Positions 29,597-36,129 of a stretch of 64,000 nt of DNA are shown in pieces. Each line of letters starts with the position of its first letter. The stretch's first letter is position 1. Both the position numbers and the translations under genes were made by a program. The notes under the pieces are model-generated. The model saw only the letters and a list, made by a program, of their open reading frames with translations. It searched no databases and was not told the origin of the DNA. The stretch comes from Gluconacetobacter takamatsuzukensis (GTDB taxonomy: Bacteria > Pseudomonadota > Alphaproteobacteria > Acetobacterales > Acetobacteraceae). Location of the stretch: contig NZ_JABEQK010000011.1 of NCBI RefSeq assembly GCF_014174275.1, positions 88,660-152,659 of the forward strand. The letters run 5' to 3'.

Positions 29597-30577
29597 TCAG
29601 CCAAAAGAAATATTCTGCAGCGCCTTGATATCCCACGAAATACTGTGAAACGCGGTTCCTAGCTTCTGGTTGGCGATCGCTACCTGCAACGACGAGACGA
29701 TCGCCGCCGCAGCGGGCGAAAGCCCTCCTTCACGACGCCAGAACAGGCGGATGGTGCGCGATACCTGAGGGTCGATCAGCGGCCGGCACCGGATGAAGGG
29801 GTGATTGGGATGCGGCAGCGACAGACCGGGCAGGATGGCCATGCCCAGCCCTTCTTCGACCATCCCGCTCAGTGTGGAGAGGTTCGACACCTCGCTCACG
29901 ATATTCAGCGGTATGTTCCGCGCCCGGACGACCTCATCGATGATCTCGCGCATCCCGGTCTCGTGCGACATCGCGATGAAGGACTGGGATGCGATTTCAT
30001 CCCATGCCAGCTTGCGCTTGCGCGCCAGCGGATGCGACACCGGCAGTACCGCATGCAACTGATCACGGGCGAAGGCGACTGAAGACAGTTCGGGAAAGCC
30101 CGTAATGGTGCTGCCGATTGCCAGTTCCACCATGTTCGACAACAGAAGGGATGCCACGCCTTTCATGTTCGCATCCATGATCGTGACGCGGACACCGGGG
30201 AAATGCTGCTCGTTGACTGCCAGCACGCGGGGCATCAGCCGCGATGCCACCGATGGCAGGCAGGCGATGGCTACATGCCCATGCTTGCGTGACACCGCAT
30301 CGTGCATGTCCAGCATCAGCTTGTCAAAATTCAGGAGCAGATCGCGCAGCGGGGGCAGGAAGCTGGTGGCGAGTGGCGTCAACGCGACATTGCGCGTAGT
30401 ACGTGAAAACAGGGAACTTCCAATGGAATCCTCAAGCTGTCGGATGCACTGGCTCAATGCCGACTGCGACATGTTGAGCGTGGCGGCCGCCCGTACAAAG
30501 CTGCCCTTCTCGGCGACCGTAACGAAAGCCCTGACCTGCCGGAGATTGACGTTATGGCTCGACATGGGCACCACCAT
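29597..30577 (-). CDS. LysR-family transcriptional regulator
   Basis: About 326 residues. The winged HTH is clear: LRQVRAFVTVAEKGSFVRAAATLNMSQSALSQCIRQLEDSIGSSLFSRTTRNVALTP. The effector domain follows with ELAIGSTITGFPELSS and MVEEGLGMAILPGLSLP. The frame is open to 30715, but the extra Lys/Arg-rich N-terminus is not family-like; ATG 30577 (MVVPMSSHN) or ATG 30565 is the likely start. It is divergent from the racemase-like gene at 30809 and the 230-base gap between them is its probable operator region. The inducer is unknown. Confidence 0.92.
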   Translation of the reverse strand: MVVPMSSHNVNLRQVRAFVTVAEKGSFVRAAATLNMSQSALSQCIRQLEDSIGSSLFSRTTRNVALTPLATSFLPPLRDLLLNFDKLMLDMHDAVSRKHGHVAIACLPSVASRLMPRVLAVNEQHFPGVRVTIMDANMKGVASLLLSNMVELAIGSTITGFPELSSVAFARDQLHAVLPVSHPLARKRKLAWDEIASQSFIAMSHETGMREIIDEVVRARNIPLNIVSEVSNLSTLSGMVEEGLGMAILPGLSLPHPNHPFIRCRPLIDPQVSRTIRLFWRREGGLSPAAAAIVSSLQVAIANQKLGTAFHSISWDIKALQNISFG

Positions 30578-30808
30578 GTCCGCATTTGTTCCGGATTTCA
30601 ATCGAAATAAGCGACCCGGTACGGGCCCCTTCCTGCTTTTCCGCGCCCCTTTTTCCCCATTATCCTGTTTTTTCGATGAATTGATCACACCATTGAATTT
30701 GTTGTCTGACCGCATCGACCGCTACGCTCCAGTCCGAAATCCACGGCCTGATATGGCAGAACGCCAGCCGGAAGACAGGGCAGGCCCGCACGATGACGGG
30801 AGAGTCGG
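30578..30808. promoter_or_regulatory. Divergent LysR/racemase promoter region
   Basis: 231 bases between the divergent LysR and maleate isomerase-like genes. LysR proteins normally bind such regions and control both transcripts. The A/T-rich core lies near 30665-30705. No exact binding box was assigned. Confidence 0.5.
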
Positions 30809-31585
30809 ATGAAAGCAGTTGCGAATTACAGCCCTTATGGCTGGCGCGCCAAGATCGGTTTGATCGTGCCGTCGACCAATACGGTTGCCGAGCCGGAATT
30901 CTGGCGCGTGGCCCCCAAAGGCGTCAGCATCCACAGCGCACGCGCCACCCTGCTGGGGAACGCGACGACCGAGAGCTACTACAAGATGGCCGAGGCCGTC
31001 ATACGCTCGGCCGAGGATCTGGCCACGGCCGAGGTCGATATCGTGACCTATGGCTGCACCTCCGGCTCGATCATCTGCCCACTGCCGGAACTGCTGTCGA
31101 ACATGCAGGAGAAGGCCGGCGTACCGGCGATCGCGACGGCAGGCGCCGTGGTGGCCGCGTTGCGGGCGCTCGACGTGAAGAAGGTCGCGGTCTGCACGCC
31201 ATATGTCGATTTCGTCAATGAAAGCGAGATCTCGTTCCTCAATGATTACGGGTTCGACGTGCTCTCGATGCATGGGCTGCAACTGGGCGAAACGCAGGCA
31301 GAGCGGCGCGGCATCGGCCGCGTGCCGCCGCAGCATGTGTGGCGCATGGCCCGGCAGGCCGACCGGCCGGATGCCGATGCCATCTTCATCTCCTGCACCA
31401 ATCTCGCCACCTTCGACGTTCTGCAACAGATCGAGGACGATCTGGGCAAGCCGGTGATCATCAGCAACCAGGCCTCGATCTGGGCCTGCCTGCGCATGCT
31501 GGGCCTGCCGGACAGAATCGAGAATCTCGGCCGGCTTATGACCGATTTCCTAGCACCGATCACGACGAAGGACATGCTCGTCTGA
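30809..31585 (+). CDS. Maleate isomerase/arylmalonate decarboxylase/Asp-Glu racemase-superfamily protein
   Basis: 258 residues. The opening WRAKIGLIVPSTNTVAEPEFWRVAPKGVSIHSAR is the standard N-terminus of maleate cis-trans isomerases. Two cysteines are at the catalytic positions: C83 in VTYGCTSGS and C196 in FISCTNLATFDV. Two Cys argue for isomerase or racemase chemistry; arylmalonate decarboxylases keep only the second. Typical substrates are maleate, hydantoins or aryl-malonates. It lies with a second LysR gene and a creatininase-family gene, and its product could feed fumarate to central metabolism, though this is not shown. The start fits a good family N-terminus with GAGAG upstream. Confidence 0.85.
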   Translation: MKAVANYSPYGWRAKIGLIVPSTNTVAEPEFWRVAPKGVSIHSARATLLGNATTESYYKMAEAVIRSAEDLATAEVDIVTYGCTSGSIICPLPELLSNMQEKAGVPAIATAGAVVAALRALDVKKVAVCTPYVDFVNESEISFLNDYGFDVLSMHGLQLGETQAERRGIGRVPPQHVWRMARQADRPDADAIFISCTNLATFDVLQQIEDDLGKPVIISNQASIWACLRMLGLPDRIENLGRLMTDFLAPITTKDMLV

Positions 31586-31619
31586 ACGGTTGCCGCCGGA
31601 AGCGGAAGAAGGAAGAGGC

Positions 31620-32522
31620 ATGGACACGCGCTTCCTCGAAACATTCGTGGATGTGGTGGAACTCGGCTCGATGGCGGGTGCTGCGCGCAAGACCGGACTG
31701 AGTTCCGGCAGTGTCGCGCAGCGGATTCACACGCTGGAGCGCGATCTTGGCGTGGCGCTGATCGAGCGCCATGGCCAGACCGTGAAGCCGACGGCCGCGG
31801 GGCGATCGATCCTGATACAGGGCAGGCGAATCCTCAGGGAGATCGAATCACTCATGCGTTTCGCATCTCACCTGAACGATGAAGGGGAAATCACGGTCGG
31901 TGCCATCTCGACCGCGCTGACCGGCCTATTGCCCGACCTGCTCAATGCCTTCCTCTCCGCCCATCCCCGCATCAGCCTCTATACAGTTCCGGGAACCTCC
32001 CTCGCACTCTACGACCAGGTGCTCAACCATCGCCTGGATGCGGCGATCATCGTAGAACCACCCTATGACCCACCCAAAACCTGCGGCTGGCGGCCGCTGC
32101 GGGACGAGGCCCTGACATTGGTGGTGCCAACCGGCTGGGAAGGGGCCGATCCGCTCGACCTGCTCCGGACACGGCCGTTCGTTCGCTATGATCGCAACCA
32201 TTGGGGCGGCAGGATCGTCGATCGCTATCTGAAAAAACACTCGATCACGCCGTACGAGCAACTGGAGATGGATTGCCTGGAAGCGATCGTTGCTATCGTC
32301 GCCCAGAAGGGCGGGATTGCGCTGCTGCCCGCATGGACCACGCCCTGGCCGCCGGCACCCGGCATCGTCTCCATGGCACTGGGCGACACGGCGCCCGTCC
32401 GGAGGATCGGTGTCCTGTGGCACCGCGCCTCGCCGCGATCCCATCTTCTCAAATATTTCCTCAGACTTCTCGACGCGACCACCTATGGGCAACCGATCGC
32501 CTACGAGCCGCTCGCGCCCTGA
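31620..32522 (+). CDS. LysR-family transcriptional regulator
   Basis: 300 residues. HTH at the N-terminus: MDTRFLETFVDVVELGSMAGAARKTGLSSGSVAQRIHTLERDLGVALIERHGQTVKPTAAG. The effector-binding domain has EITVGAISTALTGLLPDLLNAF and QKGGIALLPAWTTPWPP. ATG 31620 follows the purine-rich GGAAGAAGGAAGAGG and is preferred to the upstream frame. The gene lies 35 bases after the racemase-like gene and 43 bases before the creatininase-like gene, on the same strand, so it is probably co-transcribed with the pathway it controls. This is less usual than a divergent LysR arrangement. Confidence 0.92.
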   Translation: MDTRFLETFVDVVELGSMAGAARKTGLSSGSVAQRIHTLERDLGVALIERHGQTVKPTAAGRSILIQGRRILREIESLMRFASHLNDEGEITVGAISTALTGLLPDLLNAFLSAHPRISLYTVPGTSLALYDQVLNHRLDAAIIVEPPYDPPKTCGWRPLRDEALTLVVPTGWEGADPLDLLRTRPFVRYDRNHWGGRIVDRYLKKHSITPYEQLEMDCLEAIVAIVAQKGGIALLPAWTTPWPPAPGIVSMALGDTAPVRRIGVLWHRASPRSHLLKYFLRLLDATTYGQPIAYEPLAP

Positions 32523-32565
32523 AGGATCTGGAACATCCCATCATCACGCACGGAAAGATCCTCTC

Positions 32566-33351
32566 ATGAGAATAGACAAGGTTCCCCATCACGATGTGTC
32601 CAGCTATCTGGAGCGGAAGGACACGATCCTGATTCCGATCGGCGCGGTCGAATGCTATGGGCCGCATCTGGCCACGGGCACCGAAAACGCGATCTGCGAC
32701 GCCTGGGCGGACGCCGTGGCCACGCGCGCGGACCTGGCCGTGGCACCGATCATGCCGTTCAACTACTCCGCGATGTTCCTCGATTACGCCGGCACCTGCT
32801 CGATCGAGATGACGACGATCGAGCAAACGCTTCTTCAGCTTTGCTCTGGGCTGGCCTGTCAGGGCTTCAGGCGCTTCCTGTTTGTCAATATCCATGCCGG
32901 CTCAATCGGACCGATCGAGAGCGTGTGCCGCGCCCTGCGCAGCCGCTTTGGCGCCTATGGCGGCCTGATCGACATTTTCTCCGTCATGCGCGACACTGCC
33001 GAGGTGACCTATGCCGCCAGCAAGGCGCCCACTGGCCATGGCAGCGAGATGGTTACATCGGTGGCGATGCATGTGTGCCCAGATCTCGTCTTCGCGGACC
33101 GGATGCAGAAGCCGGGCTCATTCACCACCTTCTCTCAGGGCGTGACGACGTTGACCTCCGGCAAGGTGAAGCTGGGCGCATCCAGCTACATGATCTTCTC
33201 CAATATCTCCGATTACTCTCCCCTCGGCATCCAGGGCGACCCGACCGGCGCCACTGCCGGAAAGGGACGACAGATCTGGGAGAGTTCGGTCGATTACGGC
33301 GTGGAGGCCGCGACATCCTTCGCGCGGGCGGTGCTGCAATCGCAGCGCTGA
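32566..33351 (+). CDS. Creatininase-family protein with altered metal site
   Basis: 261 residues. The creatininase fold is shown by ILIPIGAVECYGPHLATGTEN near the N-terminus, FRRFLFVNIHAGSIGPIESV, PTGHGSEMVTSVAMHV, and GIQGDPTGATAGKGRQIWES at the C-terminus. Normal members have E-Q-H-G-P-H-L-P-x-x-T-D; here Glu 29 is kept, but the metal-binding His becomes Tyr 31 and the Asp becomes Glu 40. The N-G-H-G-G-N motif is N-I-H-A-G-S. The protein may bind metal differently or act on an unusual cyclic amide. It is the last gene of the plus-strand operon after the racemase and LysR genes. Start ATG 32566 has GGAAAG upstream. Confidence 0.85.
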   Translation: MRIDKVPHHDVSSYLERKDTILIPIGAVECYGPHLATGTENAICDAWADAVATRADLAVAPIMPFNYSAMFLDYAGTCSIEMTTIEQTLLQLCSGLACQGFRRFLFVNIHAGSIGPIESVCRALRSRFGAYGGLIDIFSVMRDTAEVTYAASKAPTGHGSEMVTSVAMHVCPDLVFADRMQKPGSFTTFSQGVTTLTSGKVKLGASSYMIFSNISDYSPLGIQGDPTGATAGKGRQIWESSVDYGVEAATSFARAVLQSQR

Positions 33352-33423
33352 CACAATGTGATACCCGGCCGGATCAGGATCATGGCGTGAACTGGCATGG
33401 AAGATTGATCCTGCTGGAGGGGT

Positions 33424-33556
33424 AATCGGCACTGAAAACTGACCCCTCTGATGCATGGTTTCTCCCTTGCGCCTACGGCTTCAGGGAGAAACCCGATCTC
33501 GATTCCAAGGGGTCATTTTTGGATGCCGATTGGGGTCGAATTTCAATGCCGATTGA
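33424..33556. repeat. IS21-derived solo ends (internally deleted element)
   Basis: Three copies of a GGGGTC-x(5-7)-TTT/TTC-x-TGCCGATT motif. One is inverted at the left (ATCGGCACTGAAAACTGACC starting at 33424) and two are in direct orientation at the right (33509-33531 and 33533-33554). Multiple terminal repeats of this form are typical of IS21-family ends. Between them is a hairpin with arms TTTCTCCCT and AGGGAGAAA (about 33460-33492). No transposase remains. Confidence 0.6.
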
Positions 33557-33574
33557 CGTCTGGACACAAAAACT

Positions 33575-33594
33575 GCCTCAGCGAGGCGTTTTTT
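33575..33594 (+). terminator. Rho-independent terminator
   Basis: Stem GCCTC/GAGGC with loop AGC followed by GTTTTTTG. An A-run before the stem would also allow function on the other strand. It lies about 220 bases after the creatininase gene. Confidence 0.7.
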
Positions 33595-33623
33595 GTTTTA
33601 TATCAATATGTTAATTCATTGTT

Positions 33624-33638
33624 GGGGGGGGGGGGGGG
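33624..33638. repeat. 15-G homopolymer
   Basis: Fifteen consecutive G residues in non-coding DNA. Length is likely unstable or imprecisely sequenced. Confidence 0.8.
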
Positions 33639-33704
33639 AATGCAGTCAACAATACTTGCGATTGGTGAGTTATAAGATACTATACCTCCGCCTAAGATGA
33701 TTAT

Positions 33705-33890
33705 TCAAGGTTCCCATCTGGCACGGGCGCGCAGCAGCCCAACGCAAGCCTCCGGCGTCAAACCATTGTACCGACCGATCGGCCATCGACGCGAAGCACT
33801 ATACCTGTCGTGACAGGCGGCCTGTGCCGATACCAGATAGGCAATTGTTGCAGCGACTTCCATGGCCTTACCGCGTCGCCTGACGATCAC
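33705..33890 (-). CDS. Possible small hypothetical protein
   Basis: 61 codons from a GTG start. The sequence begins MIVRRRGKAMEVAATIAYLV and ends ARARWEP; it is basic and shows no known motif. There is no clear ribosome-binding site and the surrounding DNA is an insertion scar, so it could be a chance frame or a relic of a larger gene. Listed for completeness. Confidence 0.2.
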   Translation of the reverse strand: MIVRRRGKAMEVAATIAYLVSAQAACHDRYSASRRWPIGRYNGLTPEACVGLLRARARWEP

Positions 33891-34137
33891 AATCGGCCTT
33901 TCATTATTCAGAAATATTGTTATATATTCATGGAAAGACTCGCCGTAACGTTCATCCCGACATTCAGGATTCCCATTCCATTTCGAGGCAACGTCTGAAA
34001 AACGTCATAATTACCAAGATCATTTCGCTCAAGGTGAAAGGATCATCACGAAAATCTTCACCAGAGCATGAACTCATCGTGTCGACAGGGGTTAACCCCA
34101 GCTAACCCGTATTCAGACACAGGTAAGGAAACCGGTC

Positions 34138-34437
34138 ATGCGCGCGTTCCTCTCGTTCTCTCTTTCCGCCGCCCTGCTTGCAGGAAGTGGCACAGCATGG
34201 GGTCAATCAGCCCCAGCGTCCTCCTCCCGCACAAATGACCAGAGTTCCCCCTCCCAGACCTCCACGCCTCCCGCCCACAAGCCGGTTGAATCTCCAGACG
34301 GCCCTAAACATGCAGGGCATCCTCCCGCCACGAAGACACCGCCTTCACCCTCGTCCTTGAGTGTATCCCGGGGTAGGCATGAGGCAGACCGGATGCTGAC
34401 ACCGCCGATCCTGAAATCCGATCACGACCCGCAATAG
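34138..34437 (+). CDS. Small secreted Ser/Pro-rich hypothetical protein
   Basis: 99 residues. A clear signal peptide (MRAFLSFSLSAALLAGSGTAWG, cleavage near residue 22) is followed by a low-complexity Ser/Thr/Pro/His-rich chain with no known domain. AAGGAAA lies about seven bases upstream of the ATG, supporting expression. It is probably periplasmic or secreted and disordered. A hairpin at 34451-34484 follows it. The function is not recognisable. Confidence 0.6.
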   Translation: MRAFLSFSLSAALLAGSGTAWGQSAPASSSRTNDQSSPSQTSTPPAHKPVESPDGPKHAGHPPATKTPPSPSSLSVSRGRHEADRMLTPPILKSDHDPQ

Positions 34438-34450
34438 CCGCAAGGGCATA

Positions 34451-34484
34451 AGGAGCGGCCGCCAAATCCCCTGCGGTCGCTCCT
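34451..34484 (+). terminator. Inverted repeat, probable terminator
   Basis: Arms AGGAGCGGCCGC and GCGGTCGCTCCT pair over 12 bases with one mismatch. No T-run follows. It lies between the convergent secreted-protein and MFS genes and could serve both. Confidence 0.5.
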
Positions 34485-35733
34485 AACGTGGCCCAGTCAA
34501 GGCGAGCCGCCGCGTTGATGCGAGTCGGGCTTCACGCGTTTCCGGCATGGCAAACAGAAAGAGAAAAAAGACGGCGGTTCCGCTGCCTGCCAGCGCCAGG
34601 AACGCGAGATTGAAACCATAGGCAGACGTCAACAGGCCACCGGCGAAATTCGAAAGCAGGGCTCCCACCGTACCAACGGCAAGCCCCACGCCGATGAGGA
34701 GATTCCGCCGGCCGCCATGTGCCGCCAAATCCGACATGATGGCATAAAAGAGCACTAGAATAATACCCGAGGAGATACCATCCAGGATCTGGGCCAGGCA
34801 CATGGTCGGCCAGCCGGCGCTCCGGATGATCATCAGGTCGCGCAACGGCTGCACCGCCAGCGCAACCAGAAAGAGCGGCTTGCGCGGCCATTGCCCGGCT
34901 GTCCGCCCGACCAGGAATGCCACCGGTACCATGGTCGCCTGCGCAACGACGATGCAAACGGCCGTCATGAAAGACACACTGCCGAAATGATAGACGGCAT
35001 GCCGTTCGATCATGAGCGGAACGGTCGCTCCATTCGCCAGATTGAACAGCAGGTAGCAGATCAGAAAGACCAGAAAGGACGCATCCGTCAGCACGCGGAC
35101 AACCTCCCGTCCCTTTGCAGCGCCGGATCGAGAATCCTGCGATCCGCCTTCTTGCGCATCCGCGCGGCGTGTCAGCCCCACCACCAGAAAGAGGCTGATG
35201 GCCGCCAGCCCGCCGATGGCCCATAAGGGCGTGAGAGGCCCTGCCGTGCTGCCTACAACGCTCATGAAGCAGGCAACCAGTGCGTTGCCCATATGGTTGA
35301 AGGACTCATTGCGCCCCATCCGCGCCATGTAGCCGCCGTCGCCCGCAGTCTGCCGACTGATGGCCGCCAGCAACGGCGAGAACAGTGCCCCCGCACCGCC
35401 GGCGAGGAAATGGACGCAGACAATCTGCCAGAAGCCGGGAAACAGGGCTGCGACCGAGACCGAGAACGCCGTCACGACGCTGCAGCCGGCCAGGATCGCC
35501 CTGCGGGAGGACAGCCGGTCGAGCGCCCACCCACCCAGCAGGCGCGCGGTCACCGCCCCCGCTCCACCGGCCGCGATCGTCATGCCGATATCGGCCGACG
35601 GCCATCCATATGCCGCAAGCAGGCCGGTCAGAAAGGCGCCCAGATTGTCCTGTACGTCCGCCAGCAGAAAGCTGAGCCCATCCAGGGCAATATTATCCCG
35701 ACGGCAGCGCGTGTCTGTCTCATGGCTGGTCAT
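34483..35733 (-). CDS. MFS transporter
   Basis: 416 residues with about twelve hydrophobic segments and a charged central loop (residues near 185-215). The first half carries a typical loop 2-3 motif, GGWALDRLSSRRAILAG (G-x-x-x-D-R-x-x-R-R). The helices GFNLAFLALAGSGTAVFFLFLFAMPETREA close the protein. The DNIALDGLSFLLADVQDNLGAFLTGLL opening resembles MFS members of acetic acid bacteria with undefined cargo. It stands alone, convergent with the secreted-protein gene. Substrate unknown; drug or sugar efflux are equally possible. Confidence 0.88.
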   Translation of the reverse strand: MTSHETDTRCRRDNIALDGLSFLLADVQDNLGAFLTGLLAAYGWPSADIGMTIAAGGAGAVTARLLGGWALDRLSSRRAILAGCSVVTAFSVSVAALFPGFWQIVCVHFLAGGAGALFSPLLAAISRQTAGDGGYMARMGRNESFNHMGNALVACFMSVVGSTAGPLTPLWAIGGLAAISLFLVVGLTRRADAQEGGSQDSRSGAAKGREVVRVLTDASFLVFLICYLLFNLANGATVPLMIERHAVYHFGSVSFMTAVCIVVAQATMVPVAFLVGRTAGQWPRKPLFLVALAVQPLRDLMIIRSAGWPTMCLAQILDGISSGIILVLFYAIMSDLAAHGGRRNLLIGVGLAVGTVGALLSNFAGGLLTSAYGFNLAFLALAGSGTAVFFLFLFAMPETREARLASTRRLALTGPR

Positions 35734-35942
35734 CGGCCCTCATCGTCATTGTATCTGGACCGCGTCGGGCCGCTCGATACCGGCATGCTCGCATGAGGTG
35801 ACGGCATGTCGGCACGTCTCCCCGGCGCGGTCTGTTTCAGGAGCGAAAGCGGGACCGGCTGGCCGAATCACCACGCTGATCAGCGTTGCCCTTCGGCTCC
35901 CCCAGGGGATTCAGACGATCGATTGAAAATGAAAAATGCTTG

Positions 35943-36080
35943 TCAGTTCAGAGGATTCCCCGGATCTTCGGGCATCGGCGGCGGCCGCTCCGGCGGCGGG
36001 GCAGGCGCCGGTCGTTCCGGCGGGTAGGGTGGCGGCGGATTCGTCCCCCCGGCGTGATTCCATGCGACGGCTGATTTCAT
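35943..36080 (-). CDS. Possible small proline-rich peptide
   Basis: 45 codons. After MKSAVAWNHAGGTNPPPPYP the chain is a Pro/Glu/Arg repeat (PERPAPAPPPERPPPMPED). It follows the PQQ dehydrogenase gene by about 50 bases on the same strand. No clear ribosome-binding site; the reverse strand is equally low-complexity. Coding status is uncertain. Confidence 0.25.
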   Translation of the reverse strand: MKSAVAWNHAGGTNPPPPYPPERPAPAPPPERPPPMPEDPGNPLN

Positions 36081-36129
36081 TGGGTGCTTTATCCTTCGGC
36101 TGATACGGGTGACGGCCTTCTCATGCCGC

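Larger units (their letters stand above)
33352..34137. other. Gene-poor scar with IS21-type ends, terminator and poly-G run
   Basis: 786 bases with no confident gene. From left to right it holds an IS21-derived end cluster (33424-33556), a rho-independent terminator (33575-33594), a 15-G homopolymer (33624-33638), a short segment resembling one near 63160, and an AT-rich stretch that probably carries the promoter of the secreted protein at 34138. A possible 61-codon minus-strand frame (33705-33890) is weakly supported. Confidence 0.6.

Noticed and set aside
28254..29636. 460-codon minus-strand frame
   Set aside because: Antisense to the OPT transporter, Gly/Gln/His-rich shadow composition.
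33424..33556. CRISPR-like short repeats
   Set aside because: Only three unequal copies in mixed orientation; they fit IS21 ends better. No array was seen elsewhere.
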